64,000 bases of DNA from Agromyces hippuratus (GTDB taxonomy: Bacteria > Actinomycetota > Actinomycetes > Actinomycetales > Microbacteriaceae), in NCBI RefSeq assembly GCF_013410355.1, contig NZ_JACCFI010000001.1:2976001-3040000 (forward strand). The letters are read 5' to 3'. A program made the position numbers and the translations under genes. Below the pieces are notes generated by a model, which saw nothing but the letters and a program-made list of their open reading frames with translations, was not told where the DNA came from and ran no database searches. Shown in pieces: positions 51,182 through 57,856 of the stretch (the stretch's first letter is position 1; every line of letters starts with the position of its first letter).

Positions 51182-53325
51182 GCGAGGCAACAGAACCGAT
51201 GTACACGATGACGGTCGAATTGTCCGTCCTTGAGTCACTTGGCATCAACCTCTACAGCAACGCGGCGGCGGTGCTTTCAGAACTAGTAGCTAACGCGTAC
51301 GACGCGGATGCCGGGGAGGTGAATATCACCTGGCAGCCGCGCGCAGTTCTGGAGACTCCAAGCGATGGGGACTCCGAGAGCGATCCGGAGAAGCCAGAAT
51401 CAGCGCTCCAGGAGGTCCTCGTTTCCGACGACGGGTGCGGCATGACTGTGGCGGAGCTGAACGAAAGGTTCCTTACGGCCGGGTATAAGAAGCGAGATCA
51501 TGAAGGCACGCTGTCGCCGATCTGGAATCGCCCGTTCATGGGTCGCAAAGGCATCGGCAAGCTTTCGGTCTTCTCTCTGGCGCAGACGGTGGAAGTCTTC
51601 AGCACGACGGCGAATGAAGAATCGAACGGGTTGCGAATCGTCGTATCTGACCTTGAGCAGGCGATTCGTGACCAGAAGGATTACCACCCCGAATCAGTGG
51701 ATGTGCCAGCCGCGTATCGAAAGCGCGGCACCACACTCGTGCTCAGCGATCTCAAGAAAAAACGATCCTCGCTGACTGCGATGGCTCTTCGTAAGCGCTT
51801 GGCTCGTCGCTTTGACGTGCTCGACACGCGTCCAGCAGCCGAAGGTGGCTTCCGAATCGTCGTCAATCAAAAGCCGATCACCTGGGCTGACCGTCAAGAA
51901 CTTAAGAGGCTTGAGTTCATATGGGAGTTCGGAACGAAGACGATTCCGGATGAGTACCTGCCACCAGACTGCGTGCGGTTCGTTCTCCCCTCCAGTTACG
52001 TTGATGACGAAAAGGGATGGAAAGTTACGGGTTGGATCGGAACGACAAAGAAACCGACAGATCTCGTGGACGACAAGGACGCTGGTTCGCTAAAGAACAT
52101 CATCGTTCTCGCACGCAAGCGCCCCATTCAAGAGGGCATCATCGAGAAACTTGACTTCAGCCGACTTTTTGGCAACTACGTCACTGGTCAGATTGAAGCG
52201 GACTTTCTCGACCTGGACGATCCAGACTATGACGATATTGCGACGAGCGACCGACAGCGTCTGATCGAGGATGATGAGCGAGTCGTCGCGCTCCAAGAGT
52301 TTCTGCGTCGAGCATTCGTAATTGCAGCCGATCAGTGGAGTGATGCGAGGCCAAAGAAGGAGGCGAAGGACACGCTAAAGAGCTACCCTCGCCTCCAAGA
52401 ATGGCTCGATGAACGGCCGGACTGGCAGAAGGATGCCGCGCAAAAGATGATCGGTACGATCGCTAGCCTCGACTTCGAGAAGCATGAGGCAGAGGACCGT
52501 GCTGCCCTCTTACGGTCGGGCGTTCTCGCGTTCGAACGCGTAGGGCTTCGGCAGTCAGCAGAGGACCTCACAAAGTTGGGTGACCTCACAGCTGCTGATC
52601 TACTTCCGCTTCTCGGACAACAAGATGCATACGAGGCAGGGCTTTGGGTGGACATCCTGCGATCCCGAGTGGGAGCAATCGAGCAGCTTCGCGGCCTCAC
52701 CAATGCCGACGAGAAGGAAGTAGTCCTTCAAAAGCACCTCTTTAACCACCTTTGGCTGGTTGACCCTTCGTGGGAACGGGCGACGGGCAGCGAGACGATG
52801 GAAGAGAATCTCCGAAAGATCGAGGAGGGAGTGTTCGCCACCGATGACGAGGGGAAGGAGATCTTTGGCCGGATCGACATCCGCTACGCAACTCTCTCCG
52901 GCCGCCATGTGATTGTGGAACTCAAGCGCTATTCGGTGCGTACAGACGTCACTGTGCTCGCCGAGCAAGGTACGAAGTACGTGAACGCTCTGTCCAGCGT
53001 CCTCAGCAAGCAGAACCGCGAGAACGAGATCGCAAAGATCGAGGTCATTTTCGTCCTCGGCGACCATCCGGGGGTGAAGGGAAAGGCCCTGAAGTCAGCC
53101 GAAGAGTATCGCCGTCTCGTGCTGGATCCAATCAATGGCAGCTACCAGCTCTACGACGAGCTCATTGAAAATGCTCGCAACCAGTATCAGGACTACCTCG
53201 ACGCCAGCGCGGTAGCGAAGAAGCTGGACGGGTTAATCGAATCACTGCATGTGTTGGATGCCGACGATGACGCCGCGGAAGACGCGGTGTCAGCCGATGA
53301 AGAAGAAGACCGCGCTCATTCGTGA
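51178..53325 (+). CDS. GHKL ATPase fused to PD-(D/E)XK-like nuclease (HgiDII/BbrUII-like restriction enzyme)
   Basis: 715 residues from TTG 51178, coupled to the methyltransferase. The GHKL ATP-binding N-box is SELVANAYDADA (34-45), the DxGxG box VSDDGCGMT (83-90) and the lid GRKGIGKLS (122-130), as in MutL, Hsp90 and MORC. A central helical region follows. The C-terminal part has D567 in RIDIRY and E581-L-K583 in HVIVELKRY, a plausible PD-(D/E)XK site. From memory the arrangement resembles the BbrUII/HgiDII restriction family and the prokaryotic MORC-like ATPases predicted in restriction systems. It likely cleaves unmodified DNA using ATP. Confidence 0.82.
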   Translation: MSEATEPMYTMTVELSVLESLGINLYSNAAAVLSELVANAYDADAGEVNITWQPRAVLETPSDGDSESDPEKPESALQEVLVSDDGCGMTVAELNERFLTAGYKKRDHEGTLSPIWNRPFMGRKGIGKLSVFSLAQTVEVFSTTANEESNGLRIVVSDLEQAIRDQKDYHPESVDVPAAYRKRGTTLVLSDLKKKRSSLTAMALRKRLARRFDVLDTRPAAEGGFRIVVNQKPITWADRQELKRLEFIWEFGTKTIPDEYLPPDCVRFVLPSSYVDDEKGWKVTGWIGTTKKPTDLVDDKDAGSLKNIIVLARKRPIQEGIIEKLDFSRLFGNYVTGQIEADFLDLDDPDYDDIATSDRQRLIEDDERVVALQEFLRRAFVIAADQWSDARPKKEAKDTLKSYPRLQEWLDERPDWQKDAAQKMIGTIASLDFEKHEAEDRAALLRSGVLAFERVGLRQSAEDLTKLGDLTAADLLPLLGQQDAYEAGLWVDILRSRVGAIEQLRGLTNADEKEVVLQKHLFNHLWLVDPSWERATGSETMEENLRKIEEGVFATDDEGKEIFGRIDIRYATLSGRHVIVELKRYSVRTDVTVLAEQGTKYVNALSSVLSKQNRENEIAKIEVIFVLGDHPGVKGKALKSAEEYRRLVLDPINGSYQLYDELIENARNQYQDYLDASAVAKKLDGLIESLHVLDADDDAAEDAVSADEEEDRAHS

Positions 53326-53347
53326 GAACTTTCTTTACTCGTTCAAG

Positions 53348-53531
53348 CGCCGGCCGCAAGCGGCCGGCGGCCCAGCGGGTTGCGGTGCGTCCGGTCCTCG
53401 CTTCGCTGCGGTCCGGGCGCTCCTCACCCACTGGTACGAGGAGCGCCGTATAACGAACTGCAAATTTCGTTATACGGCTTGATAGATCGGTATACGCAGC
53501 GAAGCGGCCAGCATCTGAGCTGACCGCTTCG
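53348..53531. repeat. Cluster of nested inverted repeats between ATPase and GIY-YIG genes
   Basis: Perfect pairs: CGCCGGCCGC/GCGGCCGGCG at 53348-53369; CGCTTCGCTGCG (53399-53410) with its complement at 53495-53506; GGCGCTCCTC (53416-53425) with 53438-53447; and a 13-8-13 repeat at 53445-53478. A near-perfect CGAAGCGG/CCGCTTCG hairpin (53500-53531) ends the cluster. The outer ones may terminate the converging genes. The density suggests a structured origin or recombination site. Confidence 0.7.
53445..53478. repeat. 13-8-13 bp perfect inverted repeat
   Basis: GCCGTATAACGAA (53445-53457) and TTCGTTATACGGC (53466-53478) flank the asymmetric spacer CTGCAAAT. The geometry is that of a tyrosine-recombinase crossover site such as loxP, although the arm sequence differs and no matching recombinase gene adjoins it. 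Confidence 0.75.
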
Positions 53532-53549
53532 GGAGCCTGGACTTCCGGA

Positions 53550-54008
53550 CTACGAGCGCACCGATAAGTGCCAGTTCGGGGGAGCCTCCCAAAGCTCGTA
53601 GAGCGATCGCTCGAGCTTTGCGAGCGATGGCACGTCGCCGTCTTCACGCCAGCATTCAGTCACCCCGCGCAAGTGTCGGATCGTGGTGGCCCGCTCACGT
53701 TTCGATCCCCGAAGCACGAGAACCGTTGCCTCGAGGAGCTGCGCGACTGGGCGGTTGGCTACCTCGATCACCTCGACAACGCGGCGCGTACCCGTAGCGA
53801 GTCTCGAGAGCCGGCCTGTCGTCGATCGGGTGACTCCAACTTTGTGCAGCCCCTCGTCCATGATGTTGATGATGTACACCAGGTGGGGGCTCCACTTCTC
53901 AACCTTGGAGACGTCAGGCTTACGTTGCAGGCTATCGATCGAGACGCCGATCATGTCCCCGTATCCGTGCATGCCGTTGATCAGGATTGGGCCCGCGCGC
54001 TCACTCAT
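53550..54008 (-). CDS. GIY-YIG/T5orf172-like protein associated with the restriction cargo
   Basis: 152 residues from ATG 54008. The central part SPHLVYIINIMDEGLHKVGVTRSTTGRLSRL fits the GIY-YIG pattern: VYII in place of GIY, HKVG for YIG, then the conserved Arg in GRLSRL and a late Glu in QLLEATVLV. This is closest to the T5orf172/MUG113 subgroup. N- and C-terminal extensions are unrecognised. It converges on the ATPase and lies next to attR. It may be a second nuclease of the system, a Vsr-like repair partner or an unrelated passenger. Confidence 0.6.
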   Translation of the reverse strand: MSERAGPILINGMHGYGDMIGVSIDSLQRKPDVSKVEKWSPHLVYIINIMDEGLHKVGVTRSTTGRLSRLATGTRRVVEVIEVANRPVAQLLEATVLVLRGSKRERATTIRHLRGVTECWREDGDVPSLAKLERSLYELWEAPPNWHLSVRS

Positions 54009-54131
54009 CGATCTGCATCCTGACAGCTACCGCCACAGCAACGCGAGGGCGTCTGCTGATGTCCGAACCACATCGCGCGGATTCTGTCCCGCGCAGAATC
54101 GTAAGTGATGGACGACCGTGGACGCCGTGAC

Positions 54132-54179
54132 TCTGACTACGGATCAGAAGGTTGGGGGTTCGAATCCCTCCGGGCGCAC
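54132..54179 (+). repeat. Attachment site attR (48-bp direct repeat) with displaced tRNA-Arg 3' fragment
   Basis: An exact copy of 43535-43582. It contains tRNA-Arg from the anticodon stem to the discriminator base but no 5' half, so it is not a functional tRNA. It marks the right end of the element. Confidence 0.93.
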
Positions 54180-54197
54180 TCTGGTTGAGACAGAGAG

Positions 54198-54229
54198 AGA
54201 ACGGCTCGCGAAAGCGGGCCGTTCTTGTT
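54198..54229 (+). terminator. Displaced tRNA-Arg terminator after attR
   Basis: A 12-bp stem AGAACGGCTCGC/GCGGGCCGTTCT (one G-U pair) with a GAAA loop, then TGTTTT. It is homologous to 43603-43634 and probably the original host terminator of the tRNA gene. Confidence 0.85.
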
Positions 54230-54537
54230 TTCCCGGACACCTCGCTCCACTGTGCACGTGCTTCATGGCCGCCCGCAGTTTGCTGAGAGTCTGCTGGGTA
54301 TAGGCGTGGGGGACGCAACTCCGGGATGACTCGGTCGCAGGGCGCCGGTTAGGCTCGCGAACACATCTGATTCTGGGGATCGAGAGTTCGGATATGAGGG
54401 GTGCGTTCGCCGGGGTCGCTCCGGAGTCGTCGAATCGGATCCTCGTCGTGCCGACGCGTGCGACGGGCGCCGGCACCGCCGGACGTGTGGGGCACGTTCG
54501 GCTCGGAGTCGTACGCTCGCGTCGGTTGGCCGCTCAC

Positions 54538-55863
54538 ATGCGACGTGTCTACGCCCTGCTGATCGCCGTGGCGGTGTCGATCGTGTTGTATCGCGCCCTC
54601 GACCCCCGGTTCTCGGCGACGAGCGGCTCCCACGTGATCGACGTCGTCTGGGTGGTGCCGGCGCTCGCCGGCGGGGCGGCGGTCGGCGCGGGCCTCGTGG
54701 TGGCATCGGCGTCGAACCACGCGCTCGCGCGGCTCGCGCGCCTCGGGCTGCCGGCGCTGCGCGCCGAGTGGCGGGCGATCGCCAACGGACTGACCTGGGC
54801 GGCGATCGCGCTGCTCGCCGTGCACTTCACCGCCTCGGCGTTCGACGGCCTCCCCGGTGGGCACGAGTTGTACGGCGTGCTCCTCGGCGTCGTGTTCGGT
54901 GTCGGAACGTTCCGCCTGCACCATCGCGCGATCGAGCACGAGGCGTACCGCACCTTCAACCTCGTGGCGATGCTGCTCGCCGCCGGCAGTCTCGCGAGCA
55001 TGAGCATCACCCCCACCGGCGAGTGGTGGACGCGCAACTTCAGCACCCTGGGCACCTCGAACGACCTGGCGGCCGCGTGCTTCAACGTCGCGATCATCAT
55101 GTCGGGCTTCGGCATGGCGGGCCTCTCGGCGATGCTCACCCGCGCGCTCGCGCACGGGCCGTTCGCGCTCCGGCCGGTCGGGCGCACCGTGATGCGCCTG
55201 CTCATCGCGCTCGTCGGGTTCAGCCTCATGGGCGTCGGACTCGTGCCGATCGACACCGACACCGACCTGCACAACACGTTCGCCGTCGGCGCCGCAGCGG
55301 CATTCGCGCTGCTCTGCCTCGGTATCCAGCTCTTCGCACCGCGGGTTCCCCGCTGGTTCGCCCGGTTCTCGTATCTCGCGCTCACGGTGGAGGCGGCCGC
55401 GATGGTCGCCTACGACGGGCTCGGCCTCTTCAACCTGACCGTGTTCGAACTCGTGGCGTTCACGCTCGTGTTCGCCTGGTTGATCGCGCTCGTGGTGGCA
55501 ACCGTGCACGAGCACGGAGAGGGCAAGTCGGATGCCGCGGTGCCCGTGCGGCGCATCCGCCGCTGCATGTCACGGCCCGTCGGTGCGGCGCGCGGCGCAC
55601 CCGAACCGCTCGCCGTCGTTCGAGCCGCCCGGCCCGACGCTGCGGTGCGTGCGCGCACGCTCACCGTGGCCGTCCGCACGCCCTGCGCCGGGCGACGGCG
55701 CCACGTCGTACCCGCCCGAACCGTGCGATTGAGCGCGGCGGCGACGCCTGCGGCGACCGCGCCGCGACGGCGGGGCCTGCGCCGGTCGCGGCGCGTCCGC
55801 CGCGACGGTCGAGTAGAGTCGCGCCATGGCCACCGACATCGTCGAGATCGTCCGCAACGATGA
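54538..55863 (+). CDS. DUF998-like membrane protein, start and C-terminus uncertain
   Basis: 441 residues from ATG 54538; ATG 54394, preceded by GAGAG, would add 48 arginine-rich residues of weaker codon bias. About 8-10 hydrophobic segments are seen, with ITPTGEWWTRNFSTLGTSND and GLVPIDTDTDLHNTFAVGAAAAF, features of DUF998 proteins of unknown function. From about residue 340 the reading frame continues as an Arg/Ala-rich tail that overlaps the next gene by 38 bp. The true end may be nearer 55560, with an unnoticed frameshift. Confidence 0.68.
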   Translation: MRRVYALLIAVAVSIVLYRALDPRFSATSGSHVIDVVWVVPALAGGAAVGAGLVVASASNHALARLARLGLPALRAEWRAIANGLTWAAIALLAVHFTASAFDGLPGGHELYGVLLGVVFGVGTFRLHHRAIEHEAYRTFNLVAMLLAAGSLASMSITPTGEWWTRNFSTLGTSNDLAAACFNVAIIMSGFGMAGLSAMLTRALAHGPFALRPVGRTVMRLLIALVGFSLMGVGLVPIDTDTDLHNTFAVGAAAAFALLCLGIQLFAPRVPRWFARFSYLALTVEAAAMVAYDGLGLFNLTVFELVAFTLVFAWLIALVVATVHEHGEGKSDAAVPVRRIRRCMSRPVGAARGAPEPLAVVRAARPDAAVRARTLTVAVRTPCAGRRRHVVPARTVRLSAAATPAATAPRRRGLRRSRRVRRDGRVESRHGHRHRRDRPQR

Positions 55864-56119
55864 CCGTCACCGCTACGACCTGACGTTCGGGGGCGAGCGT
55901 GCGGGTTTCGCGCAGTACCGACTCGAAGACGGCGCGATCGTCTTCACGCACACCGTGGTGCTGCCCGAGTTCGAGGGCCGCGGCCTCGGCAGCAAGCTCG
56001 CCAGGACCGCGCTCGACGACGCCGTCGCCCGCGGTGAGCGCATCGTGCCCGAATGCCCGTTCATCGCCGCCTACCTTCGTCGACACGAGGAGTACGAGGC
56101 ATCCGTCGACTGGCCCTGA
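55826..56119 (+). CDS. Small GNAT-like acetyltransferase (YjdJ/GCN5-related group)
   Basis: 97 residues from ATG 55826. GERAGFAQYRLEDGAIVFTHTVVLPEFEGRGLGSKLARTALDDAVARGERIVPECPFIAAYLRRHEEY is the short N-acetyltransferase type with the acetyl-CoA loop EGRGLGSKL (about residues 49-57) and the conserved CPF segment. Related proteins acetylate unknown small substrates. It is separated by a 315-bp gap from the converging dipeptidase gene. Confidence 0.88.
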   Translation: MATDIVEIVRNDDRHRYDLTFGGERAGFAQYRLEDGAIVFTHTVVLPEFEGRGLGSKLARTALDDAVARGERIVPECPFIAAYLRRHEEYEASVDWP

Positions 56120-56434
56120 CCGTCGGCACCCGCGTGCCCGAGCCGTTGCCGCAGCGGCCGGCGTGGAAGCGTTCTCACCCCCCAATCGGGGCAGTATCCA
56201 GCGGGCATCCCTGCGGCTACGATTCGAGCAGACCCGAGTCGACCCCCGTGCCGACCTGCCCGCGCTGACCCCCGCGAGCAGCGCGATGGAGCATTCCTCC
56301 GATCGCCGGGACAAGCTCGCCGGGCTCAGTTCGGGTCGCTCGGCGGGAGTGGTCTCCAAGGAGACCGCGGTGGGGCGGGAGGTAGGGTTCCCGCCCCGCC
56401 GTCCCGTGTGCGAGCGCCGAGCCGTCAGGTCCGG
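56120..56434. other. Intergenic region without a convincing gene, with convergent terminators
   Basis: Frames crossing this stretch are shadows with poor start sites. It contains a small hairpin GGTCTC-CAAG-GAGACC at 56351-56366 and a stronger one at 56372-56397, suitable for ending both the GNAT and dipeptidase transcripts. Nothing else is evident. Confidence 0.6.
56372..56397. terminator. Bidirectional terminator hairpin
   Basis: GGGGCGGGA pairs perfectly with TCCCGCCCC across an 8-nt loop, between the converging GNAT and M20 genes. Confidence 0.7.
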
Positions 56435-57790
56435 TCAGGAGCGGTCTGCTGCCGCGAGTCCCTGGATGAAGAGGGTCTGCGCGGCGATCATCCGCTCGAT
56501 CTCACCGGGGTCGACGGACTCGTCGGACGCGTGGATGCGCGACTGAGCGGTGTCCTCGGCGCCCCAGAGCACGATCGCCGAACCCGGGGCGACCTTCTGC
56601 AGTGAAGCCACGAGCGGGATGGATGCGCCGCTGCCGATCGATTCCACGGGCGCGCCGTAGGCCGCTTCGAGTGCCGCCGAGGCGGCGACGATCGCCGGAT
56701 GCGAGGCGTCGACGGCGAACGGATGCCCCGTCTTCACCTTCTCGACCTCGACCTCGCAGTTCCACGGTCGCTGGGCGCGGAGGTGCGCCATGAGCGCGTC
56801 GAGCTGCGCGTCGGCGTCGGCGCCGGGCACGATGCGCATCGAGAGCTTCGCGGTCACGGAGGGCAGCAGCACGTTCGAGGCCTCGGCGGTGTTCGGCAGG
56901 TCCATGCCGAGCACGGTCACCGACGGCTTCGCCCAGATGCGGTCGGAGAGCGAGCCCGTGCCGAGGAACTCCACCCCGGGCAGCACGGCCGAGCCCTCGC
57001 GGTAGACGTCCTCCTCCATGTCGGCACCGCTCCAGTGGCCACTGTCGACGCCGGGGATGACGGTGTCGCCGTGCTCGTCGTGCAGCGTGTCGAGGATGCG
57101 GATCATCGCCGTCATGGCGTCGGGCGCCGCGCCGCCGAACATGCCCGAGTGCACGGGGTTGCCGAGGGTGCGCACGGTGACCGTGCACGCGACATCCCCT
57201 CGAAGGGCGGTCGTGAGGCCCGGCCGGCCAACGCGCTGCGGGCCGATGTCGGCGATGACGTAGGCGTCGGCGGCGAAGAGATCGGGGTTCGCCTCGACGA
57301 ACGCCTCGAGGTGGGAGATCGTCTCCTCCTCGCCCTCGACGAGGATCTTCACCCGGCACGGCCGGTCGGCTCCGAGCAGCTTCAGGGTGCCGTAGTGGAT
57401 GACGAGGCCCGACTTGTCGTCGGCGGCCCCGCGGCCGTAGATGCGCCCGTCGTCCTTGGTCACCGGCTCGAACGGCTCGGTCGACCAGCCCTGGCTCCCG
57501 GCGGCCGGCTGCACGTCGTAGTGGGCGTAGAGCAGCACGGTCGGCGAGCCCTCGGGGCCCGGCAGATCCGCGTAGACGCACGGGTAGCCGTCGGGCACGT
57601 CGAGCAGCTTCACGCCCGCGGCACCTGCCGCTTCGAAGAGCTCGACGACGGCCGCCCCCATGCGGTGCACGGGCTCGGGGTCGAACCCAGGGAACGCGAC
57701 GGATGGGATGCGCACGAGCGTCTCGAGGCGCTCGAGCACCTCGGGCATCAACTGCGCTGCGGCGGACTTCACGTCGTCGGCGTCGGTCAT
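56435..57790 (-). CDS. M20 family metallodipeptidase
   Basis: 451 residues. Metal ligands are recognisable in order: His in LLYAHYDVQPA, bridging Asp in GAADDKSG, Glu pair in VEGEEE, Asp in YVIADIG and the C-terminal His in SRIHASDE. The insertion (ALRGDVACTVTVRTLGNPVHSGMFGGAAPDAMTAM) is the dimerisation lid. Such two-zinc enzymes cleave dipeptides, including beta-Ala-His types, in the cytoplasm. The gene follows the Dcu-type transporter by 64 bp on the same strand, so the two may be co-transcribed. Confidence 0.93.
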   Translation of the reverse strand: MTDADDVKSAAAQLMPEVLERLETLVRIPSVAFPGFDPEPVHRMGAAVVELFEAAGAAGVKLLDVPDGYPCVYADLPGPEGSPTVLLYAHYDVQPAAGSQGWSTEPFEPVTKDDGRIYGRGAADDKSGLVIHYGTLKLLGADRPCRVKILVEGEEETISHLEAFVEANPDLFAADAYVIADIGPQRVGRPGLTTALRGDVACTVTVRTLGNPVHSGMFGGAAPDAMTAMIRILDTLHDEHGDTVIPGVDSGHWSGADMEEDVYREGSAVLPGVEFLGTGSLSDRIWAKPSVTVLGMDLPNTAEASNVLLPSVTAKLSMRIVPGADADAQLDALMAHLRAQRPWNCEVEVEKVKTGHPFAVDASHPAIVAASAALEAAYGAPVESIGSGASIPLVASLQKVAPGSAIVLWGAEDTAQSRIHASDESVDPGEIERMIAAQTLFIQGLAAADRS

Positions 57791-57840
57791 GGGTTCCTCC
57801 TCGGCTGGATGGTAGGGAAGCTTCGGGCGCCGGTCGTCGT

Positions 57841-57856
57841 GACTCGGCGCCGAGTC
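57841..57856. promoter_or_regulatory. 16-bp perfect palindrome at the transporter stop codon
   Basis: GACTCGGCGCCGAGTC is perfectly symmetric and overlaps the stop codon of the Dcu-like gene. It could be an intercistronic stem-loop or a binding site; nothing decides. Confidence 0.35.

Larger units (their letters stand above)
43535..54179. mobile_element. Integrated actinomycete integrative and conjugative element (AICE) with restriction-modification cargo
   Basis: Bounded by exact 48-bp direct repeats inside tRNA-Arg. The minus-strand backbone of Pra-like activator, FtsK-like Tra, secreted protein, HUH-type Rep, excisionase and tyrosine integrase abuts the intact tRNA, as in pSAM2-type AICEs. 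The plus-strand right part carries a regulator candidate and the methyltransferase/ATPase cargo with visibly lower G+C. All backbone genes look intact, so excision and transfer may still occur. Confidence 0.9.

Noticed and set aside
54132..54178. Second tRNA-Arg gene
   Set aside because: Only the 3' part is present with no acceptor 5' strand or D-arm; it is the attR remnant.
43509..54230. Prophage interpretation of the island
   Set aside because: No capsid, tail, terminase or lysis genes; Pra, Tra and HUH Rep genes fit an AICE instead.
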